Below, in pieces: positions 34,656 through 45,955 of a DNA stretch of 64,000 nt. Origin of the DNA: Viola odorata (Eukaryota > Streptophyta > Magnoliopsida > Malpighiales > Violaceae); NCBI GenBank assembly GCA_963691705.1, contig OY829539.1, forward strand, positions 38,201,656 through 38,265,655, in the 5' to 3' direction. Each line of letters starts with the position of its first letter. Within the stretch, counting starts at the first letter, position 1. The notes under the pieces were generated by a model. That model was not told the DNA's origin and did no database searches. It was given only the letters and a program-made list of their open reading frames with translations. The translations under genes and the position numbers were made by a program.

Positions 34656-34844
34656 TTGGATAAAATTCTACAACATGTAAGAATTCTATTGGGTGTAACA
34701 CCTGTGTATCGATACATTGTGATTGTCAAGCTAAGACTTGCATATGTTGTTAAGCTATTGTTAAATGATGAGATTATTTTCGTTGATTATAAGATGTCAG
34801 AAGTGTATTTGGTTGATCCTCTAACTAAACATCGAGGGGAATAG
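34656..34844 (+). pseudogene. Copia RNase H C-terminal remnant
   Basis: Only the end of this 62-codon frame is protein-like: IIFVDYKMSEVYLVDPLTKH. The VDY...DPLTK signature is the usual close of Ty1/copia RNase H domains. Upstream residues do not match RT, so the frame's first half is probably chance. It is a deletion remnant of the element's pol gene and has no function. Confidence 0.55.
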
Positions 34845-35448
34845 GACTTGAGAAGATTTGTGAAATTAACAATGATGAGAACCCAACCTTTGTGATTGGA
34901 GATCCCATGAAGAAGGTTCCTATGGGTAATAACAAGTCACTTGTTAATTCTGTTAACACGAAATTGATTGTCCCTCCTATGGTGTGAGAAGTATTAGACT
35001 GTATTGATTGAGAGGAGGAGTTTTGAACTCTTAATGATTTCATATCCCTTATGGGTGGTGTATTGATTGCGGGTACACTTGATGAAATCACCTACATGAA
35101 TGTGGAGTGGGGCCACTCTTATGAGATTGTGGCATAATCTCTAGAGCATTCATTAACATCCAAGCACGCGCACGGCCAAAATGCGCACAACCATGTTAAC
35201 AGCAAGAATTATAGGGGTACAACATGATAAATAAATTCCCTACCTTGCAAAAGAGCTAATGGTTCATAGAAGTTTTAAACTTCACTATTATTTCTGTAAG
35301 GATAAAAATTATTTATCTAGGTCTGGTGCATAGTCCAAAAGACACCAGATTTGAAAAGTTATACTCTATATATTAACCAGGAGTTTCTACCTTCAACCTT
35401 TGTAATATGCGGGGGATTCTTGTAAAATTGAGGTATTACAAAGGTTAT

Positions 35449-35784
35449 TGTTGTAAAATTGAGGAGAGCACTTACTCCTTGCATAACTTCCAAGTAATTC
35501 TCTTTTCTTCAACCACCCACTCCACCAACACACTCCTCTCAAATAGGTCCACCAACACACGTCCGTCTCCTATCACCTCCACATCCCCTTTTTTTTCATA
35601 ACAACAAACTGTTATAAAAGAGAGAGCCTTTTCTTTCTTGGAAGATGATTAGATGATGATTAGTTTTTACTATTCTGGTCCTGACTTCGTGTCAGAAGAG
35701 ATCGTTTTATCATAGGGGAATAAAAATTTTTAGGATAGCGTTTTTCGTGACCCAATCTTTGTTTATTCTCAAAATTTTCCAACA
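35449..35784 (+). repeat. 3' LTR of the deleted copia
   Basis: A 336-bp copy of the LTR with the same TGTTG and CAACA ends. Confidence 0.85.
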
Positions 35785-36712
35785 CCATTTTTGGAAGAAT
35801 CCAGAGGATTAAATACTGTCAACAAGTGAATATGCAATTTTACTCATATCTTCATTGTCTGCTGAGGCAGAAGCAGGAATATTAAGGAGCTGACTTCCCC
35901 CCGCCAAAATCAAGGTCAGCAGCATATGATATATTCTTATTAGGTGTTGCAATTGAATGTACAGACACCCTGTACTATTTTGAAATTGAAGTTAATGTTT
36001 CCCCCCTGCCAATCAAAATTTACAGAACAAAAACTAAAATCTCCATAAGTATTTCATATTCAGCATCCTACAGTTTAGCCTAATCAAACTGCAATAGTCC
36101 AAATAAATAGGTTACTTTACCCTTTGACCACATGGATCAAGGACTTCTTGCAAGAGCTTTGACACTTTAGCATCTCACGAACAGGAAATCTCCAGCTCTG
36201 GAACACAAACCCAGTTTCTTTAGATAAAAGTTAAACAGAAACAAGAGAAAATGGATAAACTATAGTATAGACTGAACAAAAAAAAGTAAGAGATCATATA
36301 AACTTGCTATATTCTGAAACCCATCTTTGAGATGACCCTAAAATGCACTAAAGAGACCAACTTTCCTCCATTTCTTTTCTTACACAATATTTTCTTAGCA
36401 ACCAAACAAGAAAGAGTAGAAGAAGATGTCAATGCCTTTACGAAAACCATCACATGAGTCTTGAAGGGTCTCTCGAAATTAACACTACGTTCCAGCCTGC
36501 AATGAATGAACATTGAAATGAACCCAATAAAAAAATTTAAATTATGAGAGAAAATTAATTATATGGAATTGTATTTATTACAGGGTGAGAGAGAATGGAA
36601 AGGTACCTTTGAGATGAGACTTTGTCTTTACATAATTATAACAACTGCGTTTTGGAATAGCAAGCCAGAGATGAGAACCTTGTCTCTGGGTCTGGCTTAG
36701 CTTCACGTCCAT

Positions 36713-37440
36713 CACACATGCCTAAACCACTGCAAAATTATGTTCTTGTTTTCTTCCTTCTTTTCTTTTCTTTTCTTTTATTTTTTCTTTTTAATGTTTT
36801 TCTCCCATCTTTTTCAATTTTTCTTATTTTTGGATTTTGACACAATAAATAGGGTAAGGGTGTTTAAATGGGGTAAATGGACTCTCAAGGTAAATTACCA
36901 TGGAACCCCTCACAGTTAATTAATTATGTTTGTACGAGATTATCCCAATTAATCTATCCCTTGTCCAGAAAACACAACCCATTTAAGGTTTCTGCTAGAC
37001 CCAACACTTGCAAATCGGAGCAGTTCCCCATTTCTTAGGGGATTGATCCTTCAAGTTTCTTGTCGCTGTCAAGTTGATTGATTTCCAAACACTTCAATTT
37101 TTTGATGGTGTTTGAGATTTCCCACTGAGCTTGTTGTTGTATATGATGCAGCTGCTCGAGCATCATATGATGGGAAGAGAATAGCAGCCACATTAGGGAA
37201 GCTCTGATCAAACATATGATGATGCATTTATATCATTATGGTTATGTCTAAAGAGGCAGTCATGACTATTGGGTCTTAGCAAAATAGGGCTCAAATGTGG
37301 CATAGCTGCTTGTAAAGTGGTATACTCTATTTAATTTTGAGCTTGAATGCTGGTCAAGAAATGTTTGCCCCATGTTATCTTTCACCGTCGATTGTCCAGG
37401 AAACGTTGAAAGGTAGTCTTCCGACGCTTCTTAAGGAAGG
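36713..37440. other. Unassigned sequence
   Basis: T-rich and mixed-composition DNA between the possible host remnants and element D. I see no element structure or convincing exon. Confidence 0.5.
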
Positions 37441-37639
37441 GAAGGCACATAAAATTATGACGGCTAGGATTAGCCGAACTAGGCTCTATTGGTGAGCAGC
37501 GCTCCCTCCGTTTCCTTGGCAAAAAGGCATTAGGCTTCTTCTCTAGGACTAATTCCTTATTGTCCTGTATAAGAGAAGAGATAATAGGAGAAGAGAAAGC
37601 AAATGGGTCAAGGCTAGAAGTATCAAGGCGTCATGGCCA

Positions 37640-38819
37640 AAAATCAAACGGTTTTTGGTGGTTTGCGCCAAAATATTTTTTTTGCACACAAAGTGCGTGC
37701 CTCACTTCTCTCCCTTTGGCACATTCACCCAACTCTCCCTTTTTATAAGTTCCATTCTCTGCATACTCACTCTTTTCATGCATGTGTTTTTCTCTCGCAT
37801 GCTTTTCATGCATGTGTTTTTCTCTCGCATGCTCACTCTTTTCATGCGGGTTGTTTTGCTCTCAATCTCTCTTCACATGTTTTTAATCTTTCATGTGAGC
37901 TATTTTTCTCTCTAGTTATCTCATGTTGTTCAACACTCATCTCTCCACCTTCTTTTTTCTTTTCCTTTCCAAGTAACTTCATATTCCCATAGGTTTTTAC
38001 AAGCCATGTTTGATCCTCTAGAACTTTGAGAGGTGTTAATGGCGCTGGAGTGAACTTTCGGCCATTCTTCACTAGCTTGTAGCGGTTGCCTCTTCCCTTG
38101 TAATTGGCTCCCCTATCATATTGCCATAGTCGGCTGAGTAATACATGACTCGCACTCATGGGGACTACATCACAAAGGACTTCCTCCTCATAACTCCCAA
38201 TGGAAAATGAAAGTAGAACTTGCCTATTCAGCTTAAGCTCGACACTGTCTGTCATCCATTGAAGTGTATAGGCTTTCGGATGCCTCACCATTAGAAGACC
38301 CAACTTGTGCACTAGTAGATAGCTTGCACAATTTGTACAGCTTCCATTATCAATGACCATAGAACATAGCGCTCCTTTGATTAGGCAGCGAGTATGAAAC
38401 AAGTTATTCCTTTGCTCCTCCTCGTTTACTTCCGCTTGCGCACTTAAATTGCGCCTAATCATAAGTGCTCTAACATGTTTCTGCATCACAACCTCACCCT
38501 CCTCTGAGCTTCGGTCACCTTCTTCCTCCTCATGTGTCATTTTATTTGTCTCATGCTCATCCTCGCTGTCCAAGTCACTGTTGTCCTTGATTAATAAGAT
38601 ACGCTTATTAGGACACTCGGCGGCTGTGTGTCCTTGCCCAGCACACTTGAAGCACACTATGTCTCGGGTGGGGGCCCGAGTAGAAGGGATAGATGAAGGA
38701 CCGCTGCTACTTTCTTTTCCTTGAGATGTACTACAAGCGCTTGGACCCTTAGTTCCATAAGTATACGACAACACCTTAGGCGCCGAGCTTGCGCTTTTAG
38801 TGTTGCTCGCCCATGGCAA
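37640..38819 (-). pseudogene. CRM-like D: Gag zinc knuckle, protease and linker
   Basis: Frame 37842-38819. The zinc knuckle CFKCAGQGHTAAEC lies about residue 56-69. The protease follows: NLFHTRCLIKGALCSMVIDN, then GSCTNCASYLLVHKLGL and ILCDVVPM-type residues (VLCDVVPMSASHVLLSRLW). The active site reads D-N-G-S. In the loop, R replaces the usual G of LLGRPW. The linker carries short repeats rich in HEK (MHEKHAREKHMHEKSE at about 37760-37813) and ends in GREVRHAL, which also precedes RT in H. It is cut before RT. The protease would process Gag-Pol. Confidence 0.8.
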
Positions 38820-38966
38820 TTTCTTCCACGACGCTAACTTAGAGTCTATTAGCTTGGCACTAGAGTAAGAAGCCCTAGACTTCTTCTACTTCTCTATCTT
38901 GATGGCCATGTGTAACATGTCCTCCAATGTGTTGTAGATGGTCAACTCTAATGCATTGGCGATCTC

Positions 38967-39554
38967 TTAGTTTAGGCCGCTAAAAAATCTAGCCATCGTC
39001 GCTTCTACATCCTTATTCACTTGTTCCCTAGCCAAGGCAATCTCCATCTCATTGTAGTACTCTCCAATGCTCTTACTTCCTTGGTTTAAGGTTTGCAACC
39101 TTTGGTAAAGGTCACAGTTGAAGTAGGTTGGTACAAACCGACGCCTCATAAGTAACTTCATGTTTGCCCAAGTCCGAATGGGATCGACTCCGACTCTCTC
39201 CCTAGTAGCGTTCAATTGATCTCACCAATGGATCGCATACCCACTGAATTCCCTAGAGGCCAACTTTACCTTCTTGTCCTTCGAATAGTTATGGCAGAGG
39301 AAGATAGAGTGGACCTTCCTCTCCCATGACAAGTACGCGTCTGGGTTGTCCGTCCCTTCAAATGGTGGAATCTTCATCTTAATGCTCCCTAGGTTGGTGT
39401 CAACTTTGTCCTCAAACCTAGGTCTCCACTCATCCATTCTACCTCTTCTCTCATATGTATATTCATCCTCATAGTCACGCTCTTCTAGCCATCGTGCGTA
39501 AGGCGTTTGGCGCACATGAACATCAGCGAGCAACGACACCTCGCACGGGTGCAC
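38967..39554 (-). pseudogene. CRM-like D: Gag core
   Basis: Two frames (39222-39554; 38967-39215) carry the retrotransposon gag fold: SIKMKIPPFEGTDNPDAYLS, WERKVHSIFLCHNYSKDKKV, then MKLLMRRRFVPTYFNCDLYQ, RLQTLNQGSKSIGEYYNEME and ATMARFFSGLN. The order and motifs parallel the gag of H. One stop separates the two frames near 39218 and another lies at 38964. The protein would form the particle shell. Confidence 0.8.
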
Positions 39555-40645
39555 ACGCCTAGGGTTAGCCTCGGTAACCCTCGGCTCATACTCCTGCCTT
39601 GGTGTTACACCCTCTATTCCCTCATCCTTGTCCTCTACTATACGGCCATGTGCGGCATGCCATAGACGTAAGAACTAGTCAAATGGTCCGGCTCATCTCG
39701 AGGTCCTTCGGCTCTCGTTTGTAATCGGATTGAGACCTCCTTTATCCAATCTTCGATCTGCTGGAACCTTGAGTTAATATTTTTCATAAGCTCAAATAGA
39801 TCTCACTTCTCTGCCTCGTTCAAGGCTATATCTCATTCAAAAGGCTCCTAAGACATACTCCTAAGACATGGATCTACAACTTTCATGAAGGGAAGACAAG
39901 GCGATTCTTACTGGAAAACACTGAAAATAGACTAAAACACAGAAACCGTTTTTCTCGGATGAAATCTGCACACTTTTCTTTCGAGGTCAAAAAGTATAAA
40001 AATTTTACCGAATTTACAGTCGACTCAAAAATAACTTTTGTTCCACACAGATTGAAGTTTAAGCACGTAAATTTTTAGATTTTCTGGGCAGAAAAATGGA
40101 CACAAAACGGAAAAGAAAACAGACACAACAAAATCATTTTCGGACTGAAAATCAGACACAAGATGAACAACTTTGACACTTTTGATTTTTGGTAGTTTCG
40201 GACAGAAACTTAACACTTTTCTAGAGAGGAAAAAATAGACACAACATGAACAACACAGGGACAACTTTGACACTTTTTGTTTGACAGAAAAATCTCAAGG
40301 TGAACTACAAACATCAAGCTTTAACAACTCACTTACACAACATGAACATGACTGCCTCAGTCAAAGATTCTGCCTTGCCCGGATTGTGGACACAAGGTGT
40401 TTCAAGTATGACACAAAAAATCATCTCAAGAAAACAAAACAAACACAAGATGAAGACTTGATTGACATGGTTTACAAGATGAAAAATAAATGCCAAACTC
40501 AAACTAACTCAAGAACACTAACGAACATGGACAACCTCGGTCGGTGATTTTGTTCTTGCTCGGATGACGGTCGGAAGATATTTTGAAGGGTGACACAAGT
40601 AGATCAACTCAAGAAAAACAAAACACTAACGAACTCGCGAGCCCG

Positions 40646-40661
40646 AAAGCTCCGCTACCAC
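40646..40661 (-). other. Primer binding site of element D
   Basis: Minus strand TGGTAGCGGAGCT, 2 nt from the LTR. It is the same variant as in H and E. Confidence 0.65.
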
Positions 40662-40662
40662 A

Positions 40663-41402
40663 TGACGCGATCCGACCTCCTTTTATAGAGATCTGAGTCG
40701 TGATACAAAGGAAGGATCTAGATCTAGAGTTTGAGATACGAAAACACAACAAATATAGAGGAAACAATGATGGAGATGTAGCGGAATTATAAAGATAAAT
40801 ACCCAGATTGGAGAAAGCGTTGGAGATGAGAAGTTGGATTGAACAAACAAACGATTGAACTTGAGTTTCACTTGTAGATCGCCTTGAAAATGGTTAGAAT
40901 ATTCAAGAATACAAATCGCTCAATTTCGGATCCAAATGCTCACACAAAGGAAGTAACAACAGATTACACAAGAGAGGATTTTTAGTCTTTTTACTTGAAT
41001 CAAACCACGGCAATCCAAACCAAGGTAAGAGCCAAGGAGCCCCGAATGAACAAGAAGGAGTAATCTCACTTAACAATCATTCATCAATTCAAAGCTAAGT
41101 GTAAATATACATGAAGCTACCTATTTATAATAGGTTATAAAAATGGGCATGTATGACAAGTTTTCCCTTCATAAAGCCTTAGAAAAATTCTTCTCGGATG
41201 ATGTAGCGTGTCTGGCGGTATACCGCCTGAAGCGTAGTGGTATACCGCTAGCTTCGTTCAAGATGGCCCAAATCAACCAATTCTTGGCGGTATGCCACTA
41301 GGTGCAATCTTCATGACATAGAACGGGCACTTTGATAAGGTATCCAATCATCCTCAAAGTCGTGTTATCCCTCGAGTTCCAAAGGTAGGCTTGATCGTAT
41401 CA
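40663..41402 (-). repeat. 5' LTR of CRM-like element D
   Basis: A 740-bp sequence. On the minus strand it begins TGATACGATCAAGCC (41402) and ends GATCGCGTCA (40663). At 41211-41301 it carries palindromic GGCGGTATACCGCC/GGCGGTATGCC motifs, very similar to those of the unrelated SIRE-type LTR at 13.1 kb. Confidence 0.7.
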
Positions 41403-44000
41403 GTTCAATTCTAGATTAGCTACTTCTAAAATCAAGCAGAAAATACGTTAAGAATAATCACGAGATCAATTAAATGCAGATGTAAAGTTTAATAAGAACG
41501 ATTAGGTCTCATGCATATTCATGCTCATGCTTTATTGCCTCTACTAAGAAAAGGGTGCTTAGCTATTCATACACATAATTGAAAAGCAAATAATAATGTA
41601 TTAGAAATGTTGGTATATCCTTCGTTTCTAAAGGAGCGAAAATGTATGTAGAATGTAGTGAAGATTCAAAATTAGAGAAGAAGTCGTCCCTTTCTCAAAA
41701 CCCTAGAAAGAGTATATAAAGTTCTCTCTTCCTAGAAAATAGGCCGAAATAAAGAAAATTAAAATCCTAATTAACTTCAAATTGTATTTTGATTGCTCTC
41801 ATCCTCACATGGAAATATTATGAGATCAGGATCAGCAGGGCATATCCTCAATTATTCCGTAATAAATGCTCCAATCATCAGGGATTTGATCCACTGTTTG
41901 CTCTGAAGGTATCTCCAAGTGGGTGTAACCAAGCGAGTTTGCCTTGGTCCAAAAAGATTTTTGCTTTCGGCTTGGCCAAGAAAGCTGCCATCAACCAGCC
42001 AGCTCTAATTCTGCTAGAATTATGCCCAATTCTGCTCCTTTTCTGTTTTTGCCGCCTCTCTAAGGCTGTCTCCTGTAATATTCGAATGATTCGTACGAAA
42101 AAACTATAGCATACCATTCAAAATTGTGAGAGATAAAGTGGTAAAAACCACTGCAATTAAGGCTCAATCATGGTCACTTTGGCCACTCCAATTGGGCCAA
42201 AAACCCATCAACATGACCACGGTCTTCCACATGAAGGGCGTGCCCGAGAGCAAGCCACACGCAAGACCGGCTACTTTTGTGACTTAGTATAAATATCGAG
42301 CTTAGTTACTATTTTCTTTAGTTTAGATATTTGAGTGATTTTGTTGAGTAGAGATAAATCCTCCTTTATCACACTAGACTCATCTTGTAGACTTCTAAGC
42401 CTTAATGGTGCTTTGATACTCTGTGATGCGTGCTTGTTGAGGACACGATCAAACAAATAATAAAGACCTGCTATCAAATGCATAATAAATTGTGCATAGT
42501 GGTAATAGGGTCGATCCACGGAGACTAGGGCAAGACTCTAACTTTCATGCATGACAAAGACAAATAGACCGAGACGACAACAAAAGGGGGGAGGGGGAGT
42601 TGGTTGGCTAACAAGTTAACCAAGAGAGAAAAAAGCTAACAAGTTAACTAATAAAAATAGTAATCTAGGGCACGAAAAGTAAAAAGTACTAAAAGTAAGA
42701 GTTAAGGGCAAGAAATATAAACAGAATGATAAATAAAGACATGAAAGCAGATAAGAAAGATTCCTAGCAAAGGTTTTTCTCAGGTTACGTCAAGGGCATG
42801 AAAATCATCGGCGCAAAAATATTCCAGACTCAAGTACAGACCTGCTATAGGGACCGCATTTCCACACCGCATCCCCTACTTACCTTCTTAGATAAAAGCC
42901 AACCCCCGTTTCCACATATGAGATGGCCTTGACGTTCCGCCGTCCTCCGAGGCACTACTCAGAACGCCCATGAAGGGGAGGTAAAACAGATCTAGGGCGC
43001 GATAACTCAGCTTGTCAGACTCGTATCGCATACCCTAAATAACAGTTTACCCCTAGATAGAGGCCTCTCGCGCTGCCTCCACTAGGTGTCTACTCTAACT
43101 CAAGGATTAACGTCAGTTATAACCAAGAGAATGACATTACTTATGCAGAAATATCAATAGTTGATCAGGCCCTTAACATTCCTAAATGAGCATGGGATTA
43201 AAACGGTAAACAATCATATGTCACAAGAGAATATATTAAGCACATTTAGGCCTCTTAACTACCCATGCAACCTTCAAATAACCTTTGCTAAGAACAAGAC
43301 ATATCAACTACTCATGCTGGAAAATACACAAATCTAGATCTAGAAAGCAAAACAAGTAAAGAAGAGATAAAGGAGAAAACTAGTAAATATTACCGGCCGG
43401 AGTAAAGCTTCGGTTTATGTACAAGGCTGCTGGAAATGTTCTGGTCCACCTCCTCCAAAAGGATGAGGGGAGAAAACTGAAGAGAAGCACACAAAAAGAT
43501 TTACTATGAATATATGGTAGGTGATGTCCTCTAAACCCTAAAAACTAGTCTTATATAGGCCCTCATACCCATAAGCAGACAAAAACCAGCTAAGGGATTA
43601 CAAAAAGACAAAATCCAGCTAAGGGGTTCAGAAACACGGAATAAATATCTTAAGTCCGAAAGGGGATATTCTGGGAATATTCTAGAAGCGCACGACATCG
43701 AGGGCAAGACGATAGACTAGCCTCGAGGACATGACGATAGACTAGCCTCGACGGTATGACGACTAAAGAGAATATTCTTAGGGATCTGCGCGGAATCTTC
43801 TAGAAGACATCAGAGGTGACACGTGGGAGCACGGCAACGAGGACACGTGGAAATAACGCTTTTGATCTGTCCAGGGCTCGACGATGGAAACCACGGCAAG
43901 GCCTCGATGGCAAAGTTGGTGTCTTGGCCTCGATGTCAGTCTTGAAGCTTGAGAACTGCAGAAATCCTTCCAAAATCGCCCGTTTTTGCTCTTTTCTTCC
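41403..44000. other. Unclassified repeat-like DNA
   Basis: Non-coding. The stretch around 42480-43100 (GGTCGATCCACGGAGACTAG; a run describing no frame) looks like LTR or leader sequence of an undetermined retrotransposon. A 19-bp unit GACGATAGACTAGCCTCGA occurs twice (43709 and 43734). No boundary could be placed. Confidence 0.35.
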
Positions 44001-44483
44001 TTAAGGCATTGATTTGCAAAAAGATGAGAAAAGGGGGGAAATCAGAAGTATCATGCCCACGAAAAGGCCGGAAATAAGATAGAAAAACCTACAATGAAGA
44101 CATGCTATCACTCTGCAAGTAAAACGTAAACCATCAAGTTTTGTATTAATGTGTAATCGTTTGCTAGTTGTTCTTGTAAATGAAATCCTTGTGAAATATG
44201 TGTATGTTCTTGTCCATTTCTGAATCTCTACCCGTCTGTCAACGTGCATCTCAATATTCTTCACCACGCTCAAGTCCTTTCACCTTTCCCTTCTTGTTTA
44301 TCTCGGTAACACTCTTCCTTCCCTTGTTCATCTTTGCTTCCATTCCGCTGCGCATCTGTATCATCTTCTTCCTCCATTTGTACTTGTCATTGTATTTTTA
44401 TTTGTCTAGTACACTCCCAGGCTAGATCCTCTAAAGCTCCATATGTAGATTCGGCCAACTCACACGGAGGCTAGATCGTATCA
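44000..44483 (+). repeat. 5' LTR of plus-strand CRM-like element E (right edge only)
   Basis: It ends GGCTAGATCGTATCA at 44483, two bases before a PBS. The left edge was not located and may lie further left. This LTR does not match the 3' LTR at 47819-48348, so the two ends may come from different elements. Confidence 0.5.
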
Positions 44484-44485
44484 AG

Positions 44486-44500
44486 TGGTAGCGGAGCTCT
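44486..44500 (+). other. Primer binding site of element E
   Basis: TGGTAGCGGAGCTCT, immediately after the LTR plus 2 nt, on the plus strand. It matches the PBS of H. Confidence 0.65.
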
Positions 44501-45060
44501 TGGTGCCTTAGAGTTTTCTTTGTGTTGCCTTCGTTTTTCCCACACACAAAAAAGTGTCAAACTTTCTGTCAAAATTTTCAATTTAAGTTTCTTCAAACGT
44601 TTATTCTTGAGTTGTTGTCGTGTTGTTGAAGATTTCATGCTTGTAGGTTACCTTTGCCGAAGAGTGTGAACTTTTTTGACATTTTCTGAGTCTTGTGTTC
44701 ATCTTGTGAACAGTACCAAATGAGTTTCAGTCCAGCGATTCTCAGTTGTCTTATGTCTTGAGTCTTGTTCTTTGAGTCTAGATTCATGTGATATAACTTG
44801 GTGATTTTTGTGGTACCATCTGCTAGCTCAGAAGGCCAAAAGCCGAAGGTGTGTTCTTAGTGTTCATCCTTGTTCATCTGAGAAGAGAGTGGTTTGTGTG
44901 AGGGAGAGTACTTTTGATCCAAAACACATTAAAAAATCCAAGCCATTTATGTTTCCCTCTAAACAATTGTTTCCTTCAAATCGCCGACCATCATCGTCCA
45001 TCGTATGCATTTAATGCACAAGATAGGACAGTCGCCCCTCTCTCCTATCTCCTCGAAAAC

Positions 45061-45396
45061 ACCTCACCAAAATATCTAGTCTAGCCAAAAGTTGTCAGCT
45101 AAAATAGCATCTAGCTAAAAGAGAACCTAGTTGGTCTCGTACAAAAAAACAGAGAAAAGAAAAGATCCTGCCCACATCACCAATTGTCTCCTACTTTTAC
45201 TCTTGTGTCGTCCTTCACCTCAAGTCACACCTCACCAAAATATCTAGTCTAGCCAAAAGTTGTCAGCTAAAATAGCATCTAGCTAAAAGAGAACCTAGTT
45301 GGTCTCGTACAAAAAAACAGAGAAAAGAAAAGATCCTGCCCACATCACCAATTGTCTCCAACTTTTACTCTTGTGTCGTCCTTCACCTCAAGTCAC
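45061..45396. repeat. 168-bp tandem duplication in the E leader
   Basis: Two adjacent copies (45061-45228; 45229-45396), nearly identical by eye. One visible difference is CTCCTACTT against CTCCAACTT. Copies begin ACCTCACCAAAATATC. The near-identity points to a recent event. The rest of the leader (44501-45470) is non-coding. Confidence 0.85.
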
Positions 45397-45470
45397 AACG
45401 TCTACCATCCCTACCAACTTTTTGAGTATTCCTTTTTGACTCTTGTGTCGTTCTTCACCTCAAAAAGGAT

Positions 45471-45955
45471 GATGTGCTTTGCGATGTGATACCAATGAAG
45501 TCGAGCCATATACTTCTTGGTCGATCATGGCTGTAAGAGAAAGGAGTCACTCAAAGAGGCAAGGACGGTCGTTACAAATTCATAAAAGATGGCCGAAAGA
45601 TCTCCATAAGACCATTTGGTGCCCCTCGAAGTCCTTGAGGATCAACAATATCTAGAAAACTCATACGACGAATGGAAAAAGGCTAGAGATGTTGAGAAGG
45701 AAAGAGGAAAATTGAGAGTTAAAAAAGAGAAAATAAATAAACAAAACAACCCCCATGAAAAGAGTGAGCATGAGTTGAAAGAAGAGAATTGTACTCATAA
45801 AAAGGACGAGTTGAGTGAGAGTGCCGAAGGGAGAGAAAGTGGAAATGCACTAATAGTGCAAAAGATTGTTCTTGGCAAAAAGAGTGAAGCTTTGCCAAAG
45901 CAATTGAATTGTACTAACCCTTATCCAATTGTTTTCTCTTCTTCTATTTCATCTT
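45471..45955 (+). pseudogene. CRM-like E: protease end and linker
   Basis: 45471-45536 reads VLCDVIPMKSSHILLGRSWL, the C-terminal part of the CRM-type protease, then a stop. The following frame (from 45616) gives VPLEVLEDQQYLENSYDEWK and the charged HEK/KE-rich linker up to ALIVQKIVLG, parallel to the linkers of D, G and H. The N-terminal half of the protease, with its active site, and all of gag are deleted. No activity is possible. Confidence 0.7.

Larger units (their letters stand above)
33114..35784 (+). mobile_element. Ty1/copia element with most of pol deleted
   Basis: Two direct LTRs, 33114-33455 and 35449-35784, flank 2 kb of interior. The perfect 5-bp TSD CCATT lies at 33109-33113 and 35785-35789. 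The LTRs have diverged visibly, so the insertion is old. A remnant of the RNase H end and typical copia 3' sequence (GATTGGAGATCCCATGAAG at 34898-34916) remain. Gag, protease, integrase and most of RT are gone. A short duplication next to LTR2 (TTGTAAAATTGAGG at 35420 and 35452) separates a GCGGGGGA purine tract from the LTR. Confidence 0.85.
32452..36712 (-). other. Possible host gene remnants around a copia insertion
   Basis: Several minus-strand stretches look exon-like. About 32640-32730 runs from a TTCAG acceptor, reads NQRGKCGGKNVHSDMEEK and ends in a GTAAGC donor. An overlapping frame at 32690-32880 would instead encode a membrane helix (GYFIVLVLVVAFCIRCV) with a basic tail. About 32977-33108 reads KSSCHDTSYYQVTKDGLAS. 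About 35820-35880 reads DNEDMSKIAYSLVDS. 36607-36712 is MDVKLSQTQRQG followed by a GT donor. I could not chain these with consistent phases. They may be one broken gene or coincidental open frames. No family is recognised. Confidence 0.25.
37440..41402 (-). mobile_element. CRM-like Ty3/gypsy element D, 5' part
   Basis: Minus-strand chromovirus: 5' LTR (40663-41402), PBS, leader, gag and protease. It then fades out in the protease-RT linker near 37440; RT, integrase and 3' LTR are missing. The leader (39.6-40.65 kb) has no protein-like frame. Gag and protease motifs match those of elements G and H. Confidence 0.8.

Noticed and set aside
37631..37992. Plus-strand ORFs with repeated HACVFLSH motif
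   Set aside because: Antisense shadow of the HEK-rich linker of element D, which itself contains a short sequence repeat.
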